Positions 1 to 12,813 are shown, numbered from the stretch's first letter. The stretch is 64,000 nucleotides of DNA from Hetaerina americana (GCA_022747635.1 JAKTNV010000009.1:63606677-63670676), one strand, 5' to 3'. The notes: generated by a model not told the origin, from the letters alone. A program made the numbers and translations.

Positions 1-301
1 CTACTTATTTCCGATTCAGCTTCTCATTACCTCAAAGTTATGATGAATTTTTTCTGTTAAGGGGAATCGTACATTTTTCTGTACTTCCTTTCACGAAATT
101 CTGGCATTCGAATTACCTTTTCTTTTTGTAAACATGGTGCACAATCGTCAGATCATCTTCCACTCATTTATGCGCACTCTCTTATAGCATTCATACAATC
201 TTTAGCTTCAATTTCCCGGACATTTCTTTCAAAGAAGCTATTAGCGCACTTTTTAATTATTCTATTAAATGTCTACCAAACCTAATTCCCACCTCCACTT
301 A
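1..301. other. AT-rich intergenic sequence
   Basis: I see no gene, repeat or RNA here. Confidence 0.4.
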
Positions 302-594
302 AGATGTTCATGTGGTGGTGGAGTTTCGCATTCTTGCTTGTTGTGTCCTGGCTTTCGTGTTGTTGGATGGCTTTCGTGCTGCATCCAGGGGTGCAGTTGT
401 TTGTTGGTTTATGGCTTATGTGTTTACCTGAGTTTTGGATTTGCATGAGTGCGTGCGCTGCTGTGGGTACAGTTTTCCATGTTGTTGGTTTGATATGGTA
501 TTGTTCCTTATTACGGGGGGTGACCTAACACCCCCCACCACACACCCTTGCGGCAACTTGCGGGGTATTATGTAGTTGTAGATGCAGAAGATTA
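302..594 (+). repeat. Dispersed 0.3-kb repeat, copy 1
   Basis: This matches, with many substitutions, the element at 14184-14485 on the opposite strand. Shared blocks are CATGTGGTRGTGGARTTTC near the 5' end, a central GCATCC-then-GATGCA-like block, and a conserved 3' end reading GGTGACCTAACACCCCC, then CTTGCGGGGTATTATGT, then GTAGATG. No polyA tail and no protein. The open frame inside it (304-528) is not shared with the other copy and is not considered a gene. It is probably a SINE or other non-autonomous element; the 5' end is uncertain and no target-site duplication was found for this copy. Confidence 0.65.
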
Positions 595-2100
595 TTTTCC
601 CATTCCGCCAGATTCGACGGCAGGCTATCCCAAATAATGCACTTTAATTTGTTTTGGTGCTAATTATTGTACCCGAATTGTCAATTTACTTTTCCCATTA
701 AACTTTAATGTCTCCACGACCTCCCTAAATCTGATTTTGAAAATAATAAATATTTATTAGCATGCTCCACAATTAGCGCCAACTTATAAAACTGGTATCC
801 TTCCCCATTCATCTCAATCCCTCGCCTCATACATAACTTTTGGTGCAAAGGAGTGCTTGAAGCACGTATTTAAGACAATACTCCTTTAACATTTCAGACT
901 TCTTTGATTTTTCACCGTTATCTTTCAAACTGCGCTCACTACAGAAAGTATAACCGCGTTTCGGGGATATATCTTCCAAGGCCAATCCAGCCACCTCTAA
1001 TTTTTTACAGCCTAAACATATTTTTCCGGGATCGTCATGCAAGTTTTCAACAATACGAACATAATCTTTTCCTAGCAATCTAAAATTACAACACTTCTTC
1101 AGCAAATTTTAATAACGTGCCGGTCAAATCTATAGACCTCAACTTTTCTATTCTATTATTTCTATATATTCTACTACTTTCTACTATTCCATGCGTCCTA
1201 GCTTACTAATTCCTAGTCAAACTAATGCAAGTCAACGCCCTGACTAACATATACTCTATCGCCATCTCATCGCCACAATTCCAAATTAATTTCCATTAAT
1301 GCCAGTAACACACCCCTCTTTATTTGGAACTCAAAGAGGATATCTATTGAACTTGAAACTTTATTCACAAAATAAGAGTCATATCCTTAAGCCCCTTTTA
1401 TTTTGCAAGCTAAATAGTCCTTGTGAGATTGTCAAGCCCTTCTCGTAACATTTCATGACTTCTATCATAGCGTCGATCGTCTGAGGCTTTTCTTCGACTC
1501 TTATGAGACAAGATGAATAGATTTGTAGAGTTACCGGCTTTTGGAGTACCCTTGTCATGTGCAGTATCCCAACTTACCAGCCATAAGGAAAGCCACAGCC
1601 TGATAACCCTCCAGGGCCGCTTCTACTCTAAACGAACCATAACACTATCTGATGGCACTAACTATAACAACGCCCACGCCCCATCACTAGGAAATTTTAT
1701 ATGTATACATCTATGTGCAAGTATGCGCTGACACACCAAGATGCAGAGACCTCTCGTAAAATTCACAATATTAATTCATATTTATTAATATATGGCAATT
1801 CGCTGCCCGAATAGATGACATTCGATTTCTTCAATGCGCCAATTTGAATAGTCTTATTGTATTAATGATCTATTGCCTATAGGTGAGAGCGGTTCGAATC
1901 TGTCGCCATGAACCTGTGATTAAATCATTCTTCTAGATGCGCATTAGCATTCCCTCGGTTGGGAGGCGTAAGAAGCAATTATATGAAATACACGGCTAAA
2001 AATAATCCATAGGTGCAGATGTTTTGCATAGAAACGCGGTATCGGTATTGCTCGTGCATATCGAGAAGTCGAGGACAATAGTCTGTGTAACAAAACGATA
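595..2100. other. Intergenic, no recognised gene
   Basis: AT-rich DNA. One isolated B-box-like sequence (GGTTCGAATCT near 1890) has no convincing A box or tRNA fold upstream. Small open frames (827-1105 minus, 1513-1731 plus) carry no recognisable domain. Confidence 0.4.
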
Positions 2101-2111
2101 TTATCGTTCCT

Positions 2112-2417
2112 AGTAGTAGTTTTGAGGGGAGGCGACCGACAGCTGAGGTCATTTGCGCCATAGGGGATGGACAGGAAAGGATGAAGGGTGGAGAGAAACC
2201 CGGCGTCGGCATTAGCCTACTCTTTACGAAAGGCGCCAAGGGGTCCGCGGCTTAACGTCCCATCCGACGGACGGCGTACTCACTCAAAGTGCCCTCCACA
2301 AAGCACCTCAAGTAGGGATCGAGATACCTCTGAAAATATTCAACACCGCCGGGATTTGAACCCGGGCCCTCTGGGTGGGAAGCCAGTACGTTAGCCCCCG
2401 CACTATCTCGATCCCCC
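2112..2417 (-). mobile_element. tRNA-derived SINE with 11-bp target-site duplication
   Basis: Read on the minus strand, the element starts at 2417 with a tRNA-like head. The A-box region is TAGTGCGGGGGCTAACG and the B box is GGTTCAAATCC, followed by a matching T stem (CCGGG/CCCGG). A GC-rich body of about 200 bp follows, and it ends in short TAC/ACT repeats near 2112-2121. The 11-bp direct repeat TTATCGTTCCT flanks it exactly (2101-2111 and 2418-2428), the mark of target-primed retrotransposition. The head lacks a convincing full cloverleaf, so this is a SINE promoter and not a functional tRNA. It would be transcribed by RNA polymerase III and mobilised by a LINE in trans. Open frames over it (1979-2239 minus, 2188-2394 plus) are incidental. 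Confidence 0.85.
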
Positions 2418-2428
2418 TTATCGTTCCT

Positions 2429-5400
2429 TTTCTACCTCAATTTCACTACAACAATAGAAAGTAACACGTACTACAAAGCGAACCACGACCATCATAATAA
2501 CATTTTCCGACCAGATTATGGTCATATTCGGGTCAAAATTAATTTTGCGAGTATTTTCAACCTGCCACACACCCAAGCCTTGCATAGCACTAAAATATCT
2601 AATAAAATAACTACTAGAGTTTTCCAGCTAATAATGCTGAGGATAGTTGGCTACAGCAGAATGTAGGCAGAGCCTATTTAGTTTACCAGTTTACAAGCAG
2701 AAATCGTCAAAGTCAATCGTCAAATCGACAAGTCACCGGTCAAATGTTACCTCCTTCCCACATCTCTGCGTCTATCGCTGTTTTATTCCTGCAATCTTTA
2801 TGTTAAAAGGCAATTATTGTAATTTATGCTCTTTTTTGACTTAATGAATAACATTTGGGACTTAGTTTACTCAACTCTAACGACGTAAATTATCCCTATA
2901 TAAGGCATTATTTATTCTAACACTACATTTAGTGACTACATTTCTTAATCAAAATCCGGCAATCGACTCGCTACCTGTGTACATTTACCCAACTCACCGC
3001 AGCCCCCGGACTACATTATTTACGGTCTCTCAAAAATTACAGAAACAATATTTGGGACTCACGAATGGAAAATTTTCATAATTGAACTATTAATACTTAT
3101 AATTTACCATTCATTGAGAAGAATGCGATTACATAGGAATGCACTCCAAACAATATGAAAAGCTAGATTCAAATAACTCACACGATTGCACAAAAAATGT
3201 CATTTACATTCACAGTAGATGGACTTAATCCTCAATCAGACCCTACCTTTGAAACGCTAAATGAAAATGATGTAGCTTAAGTAAACTTGACAATATCAGA
3301 AAAATATATGCAAAGGGTTCGATGTTCCCTTGTCTCGGTGTTCTCCATTTATGTCGAGGAGACTTTGGAGGTTTTCTCAGTTTATAATTCCTATTTTAGA
3401 GTATATACCTATCTACTAAACATTTTAGTCGATTCAAAAGAACTGAAGAAAATTAGTGGATAAGAAAAACTTAAGGCAATGAAGCAGGAAGGTGGCTTCT
3501 TTGCCAAATACGAAAATAATGGAATTCAATAAGTTTCAAAAAATAAAAAATAAGAATATAAGATAACAGAAGTGAGAGAAAGGAAAAGGCTGCCTATGGG
3601 TAAAAAGAAAATTAAGAAATTGTGGATATCCCCGAAAAAACTAACAACCTTAGCAAGAAAATGGTCTACATTTGATAAGATTTTTAGAGTCTAAAAATAC
3701 ATAGAATATTTTTCAAATACTTATCAAAAGAAGGATTGGTAAATGTAAAGAATTAAATATAAGGGCATACAATGGCTGCGCAAATGGAAAGATATGGTTT
3801 TTGTTCACTGAAATTCTGACAAAAGGTAGTAACATTTTCTGAAAGATAATTTTTATTTCTTATTTAGATAATTTGGTGATCTGAACCATACATAACATAG
3901 TAAAAGTTATCCTTCACTACCAATGCTCGTTTTTTTGGCAGAATTAGGAAACAGATATCGTAGTCTTCTATTTGCGTGGTTGTCTATGGTATCCTCCAAC
4001 TTACCCCAAGGGCATAGGTAACTAAACAACCCCACGGAGTTCCGGGGGGCTCAGTCATTGTGCATTAGCATGGGATGTAGAGTGACAACCTATTTTTTGA
4101 AGAAGGTTTGAGCGTTTAAAATGTATACTAAGTATTTAAAAGCTATTCAGTGAGACGAGTTAAAGTTAGCTAAGTTAGATGTTTAAAACTCCAAAAAAAG
4201 AAATTGAGCCAACCATTCGCAGTCACCCCTATAACTTAATTCTATTTTTAAGTTTAAAGGAAAGTCACACAATCATAATTCGATTATTTTTATTAAAATT
4301 TACCAATTTAATTTATTATTTGACTGATAACGAAGGATAACGAAGCACAAATAGAAACAAAACCACCAAGAAAAAAATTGAAGAGTAGCACAAAATGAAA
4401 AACGCATATGTAAAATAGTACGGGACGACAACTGTGTACGGAATCAACTACGAATGAGAAAATTGAGCCTTCTGTACAATCATATCTTTAGACAAGACAT
4501 TGTGTTAAAGACAACTGAAAACGATGGATGAAACGGGGAGGCTCCAAAGGAGAAACGTGAAAAAATAATTGCGGATATGAGAGCGAAGAAATATGAAGAC
4601 ATGGAGAGCCAAGCGGACAGGAGATTTGTGCGTGGAGATGCCTCAAACTAAGCTTTGGATTGATGGACATTGATAATGATGAATCACATAAATCCACAGA
4701 AATGCCGTCAACTTACAAAAAAGAATGATATATGTCAATCAGCACCAAATTGAATAATTGGTTCAAGGTCTACATTCACCTAACTGCTCTATGAAAAATG
4801 CCTCACCTAAAAAATTCATTGTGTTGAAGAGGAGCTAGATCGTACCATCCAAGCTCAACAATATTCTCTGTCGCTGGATTACCTCCGTTCATTTTCCATG
4901 ACAGTGTTAGGAAGGAACTTAAGAAAGAAATAATCTTTTGAAAATAACCAAGATTACGAAATAAAGGACAAAATCCTGAATTCAAGATATAATGTTTATA
5001 TTTTTTCCATTGATTACCATAAATACATGTTGATGAATCTTAAAACTCGATGTAACATTTAAAAAAGCCCGTGAAAAAAGTGAGTTAATAATACTAGCTT
5101 TGTTAATTCTGTATCAAGCAATGTGCTTAAATGAAAGATCTTGAAATACCAGGAAGTTAGGGAAATAAAATGAAAAGTGACATTCATGAAGACTTATTTT
5201 TGGAATTTAAAGATAATTCTTAGGTTGAATAATTAACAATGTCTCTGTTCTTGCAATTAGCATGCATCCTCACGCAACCACGTGTTAACCACATGCGTCA
5301 CTTAAAGCGGAATAACCAAGGGAAAAATAATCCGGATTAGGTGTTCGTCGTCCCTCCTCAAACAAATCCCGCTGTTTTCCATAAATTATAAAAAATCGGG

Positions 5401-5534
5401 AATGAATATAGAAATACAATATATTCCTTCTAGGAATATTAATAAATAAAAAGCATTGCCTCGAAATGTTCTAAATTTTTCCCACATTTGATATTATGTT
5501 CTTAGGTTTAGAATAAATACTGTGAGAAGCAATT
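2429..5534. other. AT-rich intergenic sequence
   Basis: No gene, RNA or repeat recognised. Short open frames (2647-2844 plus, 4488-4697 and 4803-4985 minus) have no domain, signal peptide or coding bias that I can see. Confidence 0.4.
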
Positions 5535-5710
5535 GTTCGAATGAATTTTGTAGAATAAAATTCATTCTAGATAATAAACCTGTTGAACTGACGGTTAGAA
5601 TATTTAGCATTCAATCTCTTAGGCTAGTTAGCTATTTTTCTGATGAGTTTTGAAGAATAAAGGTTATTCTAGATAATAAACCCATTGAACTTATTGTTAG
5701 TATCTTTTAA
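5535..5710. repeat. Diverged local direct duplication (about 70-bp unit, 106-bp spacing)
   Basis: Two related segments, about 5535-5604 and 5641-5710, share the order GAATAAA, ATTCTAGATAATAAACC, TTGAACT, GTTAG. They differ by scattered substitutions, indicating an old tandem duplication. Function unknown. Confidence 0.6.
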
Positions 5711-8249
5711 GAATAATAGAAATAAGAATACTCAATCTTCAACCCTGTTTCAGTAATTTATCATTTTTTTAATTTCGTAGCTTATATACATTAAGCATTC
5801 CCTTCCCTAAATTATCAAGTATATGAATTTCACCCATGATTGCTAAAAAAAAGGTAATACCTATTTTAGTGAAACGATTGAGCGAATTTTTTTTGCAATT
5901 ATTAAAAGTTTTCTTACTCGCCACCACCACCCACAGGAGGTTTTTGTTGACCAAATAAACCAAATACTATACATAATTAGAAATGAACCCACAGACTTCT
6001 CAATGTTTAGCTCCCGTGTTTCTCACAAGGTTAATATAGAATTAGGACGGTTCTGAAAATGAGAGCCGGTAAAACGTAAAGATTACTAACTTGCCAACTG
6101 TTAACTCTAAAAGAGGTCATCTCCACGATTTGATTAGAGCCTTTAGAGAGATTCCTTTCTTCAGAACAATGCAATTAAAAATACGCAGCTTAAGATTTTT
6201 TGAATCAAGAATGACCACAAAGATAGAGAATTTGAAGGAGAGAAACCTCAAAGAAACGATTTGTTTTATAAAACAAAAGCTTTGTTATGGAAATTAAGAA
6301 TGGCTAAAACTGTTTAATCTCATCTGGAGCTACTGAATTGCTTAGTTAGAGAACGGAGCTAAAGAGTTTTGAAATTTTAAATGAAAAATTACAAAATGAA
6401 CAAATAATGTTCATACTCTACATACCATTCACAATTACTATGGTCATTTTCTTTTAAAGTATGCAAAAAAACTGGTAGTAATCTGATTCTAGGATTAATT
6501 AAGATACGTAAGTGCTGCTTTACATTACAAATACCGTGTTAGGTGTATTTGTATGGATTGACGTACCAGTAACATCTTGCCAACAGAATTAGGCCTCGAA
6601 CTATTACCAATACATGTACTTAGGGTCCATCGATAATTCAAGAGAAAAAAGGGGGCTAACAAAATTAATTTTCAGTCACCATGGCTCAATTACTTGGAAA
6701 TAGCCAATGCGCAAGCCATTGAGTTTCATTTTCTTCTAGGGTTTAATGACAATAAATATTCAAACTTAGTTAACTTTAAGTGTGCTCTTGCCCAGGCGAT
6801 TAATACACCCACCTGCTCACCACCACTTTTGCAAATGCCCCGCCTTGTGCAAGGATTGTTCGTCCAATCTGATGGTTTGACCAATGATCGGCTAGGGGGC
6901 AGACCTGATGGCTAGCTAGATGAGGGACTCATTTTTATTCCGAGACCATACATGGCTCCCCTTCTTCCTCCAAAGACCAAATAAGGGAAAGAAAATTGGC
7001 CAGCTGACAAACACCACTATCCGCCAACATTAGTGGCTGTACGGGACAATCAGATACGCACAGTTGGTTGATTAATTCTACTGTAAATTTACAGAAGACT
7101 TATTGAAATTGTTTCATTTTTATCTTCTTCCTGTACTGAATAATGTGTTAAAATAATCTGTGCCAAATGAAGTAACGATCAAAGAATTTGCTGTCGTTTC
7201 GAGTAATAAAATATACATGGCACTATTACGAGAGACGAGACAAATTCAACTGTTATGATAATTTTAACTCTAATTTAAGTTTGTATGCATTCGTTTATGC
7301 TAGAGTTTAGACTTTACCAAGACACTGGTGAATTTGACATTTTAAAAAAAGGTAAATAAGGTTTCAGGAGGGGAAGCAAAATATTATGTGTCAAAGGCCA
7401 GAAGAGGACCAAAAGTGTGTGTATGTATATATATACTATCTTCCCTGGTAAACAGAAAACAAGGTAAGAGCGTTCGAGATAAACCATTTGGATTTTACAG
7501 CTAATATGCGTCTACCAATATACATTACACTACAATTGGGCAAATAGATGTTAAATGCACGGTCTGCCGATTAACTAGGAACTTACCTGAAAGTAAAACT
7601 GAGAAACTAGATGAATACATGTCGGAGGAACATCACAATGATAAATGTTGTATGCGATAAAATACGAGTTTTTAGCTTACCAATACGCCCAATTATGTTT
7701 TACTCCAATGTTGACTGTCATTTATTACAATTAAAGGGTAATATTGAATGTACCAGTATTAGTATTGCTGAATATTGACATCTAAACCCTGAATTCACAT
7801 CATTCCTAATACACAATTGAAATTAAATGTCCTATTTTGTGTCTAATATGTCATGTGAAATACGCAGTGTTTCTATTATTCATTTACAACAGCAGTATCA
7901 TGTGTATTACTTGAATTTCCTCTCAAATATGTCAATCTTTGTTTACATCAGATGTTTATTTGGATATTACACGTTGATACTGGGTAATCTAAAAAGTGAA
8001 TTGCTGTGAGGTGGTACTTTATGAAACTCATCACCCTTTTTTATATCTATCCATTTTTTGAAACAGGCAAAAATAGAAGACAATTCAAAACACGTCCAAG
8101 TAAAAAAGCTTAAAAATTAACTGAGCATTCAAAATGGCCGAACTTTTCGGCAGAGGTAAGAGATATAAGTACCAACATAACGCCATAAAAAATCGAAAAT
8201 CAAATATACGTAACCCGCGACAAATTCGCGATACTTTTGAAACATACCT

Positions 8250-8250
<1 letters not shown>
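5711..8250. other. AT-rich intergenic sequence
   Basis: Nothing recognised. Open frames at 5769-5963 (minus), 6091-6297, 6694-6915 and 7827-8009 (plus) look like chance frames. Confidence 0.4.
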
Positions 8251-8318
<68 letters not shown>

Positions 8319-8329
8319 ATATATATATA

Positions 8330-8403
<74 letters not shown>

Positions 8404-8482
8404 TATACACTTATGTATGGTGTGATTGTGTGTATATGTATGGGTGTGTATATATATATGTAATTATATATATATATATATT
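8251..8482. repeat. (TA)n microsatellite with TG interruptions
   Basis: A long TA dinucleotide tract begins with TG repeats and is broken by single TG steps. Several overlapping YIYIYI open frames on both strands are artefacts of it. Confidence 0.95.
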
Positions 8483-10323
8483 TAGTCTGGTCGCATACCG
8501 AGGGAGAGAGCAAAGCGATACCTTTTCTCGGAGAGATAAATAAAAGCTTTACAGAAAAGTCAAGAAATGGGATATTCAAAAAATGACATAATTATTCTGC
8601 AGCATTAGAAAAAAGGAATTATGGTTATTAACATAAAGGGAGTCTACAATTTAATAGATCTACATTCGAAGGGTTAGCAGTTAAATCATCAACGACAATA
8701 ATTCATGAATTCGATACAACAAGGAGTAGAGTGAAATGCAGTATTTTTATCTTTTTATACACTTCTATAGAATCAAATTAAGATAACAATACAGCCACCA
8801 TAGGTTTTCCCAACTTAATATAATATAGTACATAATTTTCCTGAAGTGATATATTATGCCTAAATTTACAGATAGAAAAAGATATTGACAATCCTCTTTA
8901 TGAAAAAATACACCTAAAATCATATTCTTGACATTTTTGCAAGGCAATTAATTCGCAATCCTTTATTATCATGGTTTAAAAATAGCAGTATGGGAGAGAT
9001 CAATTTAGGAACTGAATTACAGAAATTGTAAGAATAAAGAGCAATCCGAAATATAAAGATAATAAAAGTTAAATATAAATAATTATCTGAAGCGGTCTTC
9101 ATTAAGCATTTAAATGAATACGTTAGCATTAGAAAGCTATAATAACATACGAAAACCTTATAAGTTGAACAGACGACAGTTAAACAATCGTTGAAATTGA
9201 ATGCAAATCTAGGAATAATCAATGCAATTTCCTTTCGCCGACGGAAGCCTCCCTGTCAAAATATAAACCAAACATTTGCTTCACATAAATGGCATGTTCG
9301 TGACTTATTTCAATGATTAATCACTTCCTTTCTTTGGTAGACAGTATATTGGTTGTCTTAGATGCATTTAATTTTCTTTTTTAAGTGGTTTTTCTCATAC
9401 CATCAAACCACATTTCAGAAATTTTTATTATCAAAATTGACTTGGCTGTTTCAACTATGACAGAATCAATTTCGGCCAATAGAAGAACTTGAAGGAGGGT
9501 TAAGCCCTTATTTTCTCCAAAAAGAAAAGTGATAACTGTCACATTCTGACGGCCGTAAATTTAAAAAATGACAGTCATTCTTCCTCCTTTCCCTCCAGAA
9601 CGAAATACCCCCGTTACAAAATTTCTGTCCGGAACTGCTAAGAAGGCCAAACCAAAAAAAAAAGAAGAACTAGATTCCCCCAATCAATTTTCAATCCATC
9701 GGAGCCAACGGTGAAGGGCAGGAAGAATAACACGGTTTAAGCGCTGGCTTCATTGCCTCGTATTGGCAAGACCGCCCGAAAAGATATGAAAAATTCATGA
9801 AGCTGTCTTTTACATTCGAAAATACCCGCGAAAAGTATGGTAATGGACCTCACGGGAAAAATAAAAACTCACTCCTTTTTTACAAAGTTAATTTAAATAC
9901 CTGGAAACACCATGTCTTTAACGATAACAGACCAAGGGATAAGGGAGAAGTAGATGGAATGGGAGAAAAGAAACACCAAATTGATTGCGTTAAAAAGCGG
10001 AGTTTCATTTTTTTTCTCCCTCACACGTGTTACCTTAGGAAGGAAGACCAATTGGTTGTTCCGGATTACGAAGAGAAAGCGAAAAAGGGAGGAAACACAG
10101 GGATAAATTTGAGAGACCCTAGGAATGAACATGAAGAGAAAAGTTTGGAGGAAGGGGGAAGATGAACATCACGGTAACCAAATTAAATCCGAAACATACG
10201 ATTTCCGAAAGTAGAGAGGCGCCAAACCTTCTTGAAAGGGTCGACAGTGTTAAGTTCTGCAAGGGAGTCCGAAGACCGCACGAGTCATTTTTGGTCGCTA
10301 TATGTACAAGTGTGAAGGTAAAG
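8483..10323. other. Intergenic, left flank of the tRNA-like array
   Basis: No recognised gene. A 122-codon open frame at 9797-10165 (plus) is purine-rich and lysine/glutamate-rich with no known domain; I do not call it. The flank just before 10324 would have been continuous with 13602 before the array inserted. Confidence 0.4.
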
Positions 10324-10335
10324 TAAAAACCCTCT
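10324..10335. other. Left 12-bp direct repeat flanking the tRNA-like array (putative target-site duplication)
   Basis: TAAAAACCCTCT occurs here and again exactly at the right edge of the array (13590-13601). The terminal T overlaps the first base of the unit, so the true duplication is 10 to 12 bp. Confidence 0.75.
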
Positions 10336-10440
10336 GACAAATTCCAAGGAACTGCGGGAGATGCCGCAACAGTAACTTTTAACGGAGTCATCCGCTAATG
10401 TGCATTTCAATGCAACAATTTCAGAGCGTAAAAATCATTC

Positions 10441-10512
10441 GCCTTGACTGGGACTCGAACCCAGATCCCTCAATATCCGGTCGAGTGCTTTAGCCACTTA
10501 AGCTACCGAGGC
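10441..10512 (-). tRNA. tRNA-like gene, copy 1 (GGA in anticodon position)
   Basis: The sequence folds as a complete cloverleaf: acceptor GCCTCGG/TCAAGGC (one C-A mismatch, one G-T pair), T8A9, D stem GCTT/AAGC, anticodon stem CTCGA/TTGAG with 7-nt loop CCGGATA, 4-nt variable loop, T stem CTGGG/CCCAG with loop TTCGAGT, and discriminator G at 10440. A box TAGCTTAAGTGG and B box GGTTCGAGTCC are intact, so Pol III transcription is plausible. The anticodon position reads GGA (serine), but there is no long variable arm, position 33 is C instead of T and 37 is T. A decoding tRNA-Ser is therefore unlikely; I call it a tRNA-like promoter or pseudo-tRNA. Confidence 0.6.
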
Positions 10513-10773
10513 GTCCTCTTAAACTCTGAAATTTTGGGGCTTTTAAAGGAACTAGATGTTATGACGATATACCGTACATACAATGTCACATGTATTCGTA
10601 GTCGTGCGCGAGGCGCCACTGTCCACGAGGTTAAAGCCAACTTTAAACACGTATGGTGTTTTCCCTTTGACAAATTCCAAGGAACTGCGGGAGATGCCGC
10701 AACAGTAACTTTTAACGGAGTCATCCGCTAATGTGCATTTCAATGCAACAATTTCAGAGCGTAAAAATCATTC

Positions 10774-10845
10774 GCCTTGACTGGGACTCGAACCCAGATC
10801 CCTCAATATCCGGTCGAGTGCTTTAGCCACTTAAGCTACCGAGGC
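10774..10845 (-). tRNA. tRNA-like gene, copy 2
   Basis: Same sequence as copy 1, 333 bp further on; both Pol III boxes intact. Confidence 0.6.
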
Positions 10846-11106
10846 GTCCTCTTAAACTCTGAAATTTTGGGGCTTTTAAAGGAACTAGATGTTATGACGA
10901 TATACCGTACATACAATGTCACATGTATTCGTAGTCGTGCGCGAGGCGCCACTGTCCACGAGGTTAAAGCCAACTTTAAACACGTATGGTGTTTTCCCTT
11001 TGACAAATTCCAAGGAACTGCGGGAGATGCCGCAACAGTAACTTTTAACGGAGTCATCCGCTAATGTGCATTTCAATGCAACAATTTCAGAGCGTAAAAA
11101 TCATTC

Positions 11107-11178
11107 GCCTTGACTGGGACTCGAACCCAGATCCCTCAATATCCGGTCGAGTGCTTTAGCCACTTAAGCTACCGAGGC
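11107..11178 (-). tRNA. tRNA-like gene, copy 3
   Basis: Same sequence and register as copy 1 in the 333-bp array. Confidence 0.6.
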
Positions 11179-11439
11179 GTCCTCTTAAACTCTGAAATTT
11201 TGGGGCTTTTAAAGGAACTAGATGTTATGACGATATACCGTACATACAATGTCACATGTATTCGTAGTCGTGCGCGAGGCGCCACTGTCCACGAGGTTAA
11301 AGCCAACTTTAAACACGTATGGTGTTTTCCCTTTGACAAATTCCAAGGAACTGCGGGAGATGCCGCAACAGTAACTTTTAACGGAGTCATCCGCTAATGT
11401 GCATTTCAATGCAACAATTTCAGAGCGTAAAAATCATTC

Positions 11440-11511
11440 GCCTTGACTGGGACTCGAACCCAGATCCCTCAATATCCGGTCGAGTGCTTTAGCCACTTAA
11501 GCTACCGAGGC
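11440..11511 (-). tRNA. tRNA-like gene, copy 4
   Basis: Same sequence and register as copy 1 in the 333-bp array. Confidence 0.6.
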
Positions 11512-11772
11512 GTCCTCTTAAACTCTGAAATTTTGGGGCTTTTAAAGGAACTAGATGTTATGACGATATACCGTACATACAATGTCACATGTATTCGTAG
11601 TCGTGCGCGAGGCGCCACTGTCCACGAGGTTAAAGCCAACTTTAAACACGTATGGTGTTTTCCCTTTGACAAATTCCAAGGAACTGCGGGAGATGCCGCA
11701 ACAGTAACTTTTAACGGAGTCATCCGCTAATGTGCATTTCAATGCAACAATTTCAGAGCGTAAAAATCATTC

Positions 11773-11844
11773 GCCTTGACTGGGACTCGAACCCAGATCC
11801 CTCAATATCCGGTCGAGTGCTTTAGCCACTTAAGCTACCGAGGC
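11773..11844 (-). tRNA. tRNA-like gene, copy 5
   Basis: Same sequence and register as copy 1 in the 333-bp array. Confidence 0.6.
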
Positions 11845-12105
11845 GTCCTCTTAAACTCTGAAATTTTGGGGCTTTTAAAGGAACTAGATGTTATGACGAT
11901 ATACCGTACATACAATGTCACATGTATTCGTAGTCGTGCGCGAGGCGCCACTGTCCACGAGGTTAAAGCCAACTTTAAACACGTATGGTGTTTTCCCTTT
12001 GACAAATTCCAAGGAACTGCGGGAGATGCCGCAACAGTAACTTTTAACGGAGTCATCCGCTAATGTGCATTTCAATGCAACAATTTCAGAGCGTAAAAAT
12101 CATTC

Positions 12106-12177
12106 GCCTTGACTGGGACTCGAACCCAGATCCCTCAATATCCGGTCGAGTGCTTTAGCCACTTAAGCTACCGAGGC
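12106..12177 (-). tRNA. tRNA-like gene, copy 6
   Basis: Same sequence and register as copy 1 in the 333-bp array. Confidence 0.6.
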
Positions 12178-12438
12178 GTCCTCTTAAACTCTGAAATTTT
12201 GGGGCTTTTAAAGGAACTAGATGTTATGACGATATACCGTACATACAATGTCACATGTATTCGTAGTCGTGCGCGAGGCGCCACTGTCCACGAGGTTAAA
12301 GCCAACTTTAAACACGTATGGTGTTTTCCCTTTGACAAATTCCAAGGAACTGCGGGAGATGCCGCAACAGTAACTTTTAACGGAGTCATCCGCTAATGTG
12401 CATTTCAATGCAACAATTTCAGAGCGTAAAAATCATTC

Positions 12439-12510
12439 GCCTTGACTGGGACTCGAACCCAGATCCCTCAATATCCGGTCGAGTGCTTTAGCCACTTAAG
12501 CTACCGAGGC
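12439..12510 (-). tRNA. tRNA-like gene, copy 7
   Basis: Same sequence and register as copy 1; last full minus-strand copy before the inversion junction. Confidence 0.6.
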
Positions 12511-12771
12511 GTCCTCTTAAACTCTGAAATTTTGGGGCTTTTAAAGGAACTAGATGTTATGACGATATACCGTACATACAATGTCACATGTATTCGTAGT
12601 CGTGCGCGAGGCGCCACTGTCCACGAGGTTAAAGCCAACTTTAAACACGTATGGTGTTTTCCCTTTGACAAATTCCAAGGAACTGCGGGAGATGCCGCAA
12701 CAGTAACTTTTAACGGAGTCATCCGCTAATGTGCATTTCAATGCAACAATTTCAGAGCGTAAAAATCATTC

Positions 12772-12778
12772 GCCTTGA
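12772..12778 (-). pseudogene. Truncated tRNA-like copy at inversion junction
   Basis: Only the last 7 nt of the acceptor 3' strand (GCCTTGA on plus) of an eighth minus-strand copy remain before the sequence switches to junction filler. Confidence 0.7.
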
Positions 12779-12813
12779 GTTTAGAGTTTAGTAGTTTAGA
12801 ATTTCAGAGTTTA
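12777..12813. other. Inversion junction with templated-looking filler
   Basis: GAGTTTA occurs at 12777-12783 and 12784-12790, GTAGTTTA at 12791-12798, then the native unit sequence CAGAGTTTAAG follows (GAGTTTA at 12807-12813). The filler is thus made of short copies of sequence lying just beyond the break, which suggests error-prone end joining or template switching. Confidence 0.65.

Noticed and set aside
304..528. 74-codon frame rich in Trp, Phe and Val resembling a membrane peptide
   Set aside because: It lies in a dispersed repeat whose other copy (14184-14485) does not keep the frame.
1886..1900. Isolated B-box GGTTCGAATCT as a tRNA gene
   Set aside because: No acceptor, D or anticodon stems can be formed upstream.
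5648..5675. CTGATGAG followed by TTTTGAAG as a hammerhead core
   Set aside because: No stem II can form between the two boxes and GAAAC is absent.
8085..8579. 164-codon and overlapping YIYIYI frames
   Set aside because: They are translations of a (TA)n microsatellite; the same applies at 22.5, 32.2, 33.5, 51.0 and 60.1 kb.
9797..10165. 122-codon plus-strand frame, charged residues
   Set aside because: Purine-rich composition, no signal peptide, domain or splice context; probably chance.
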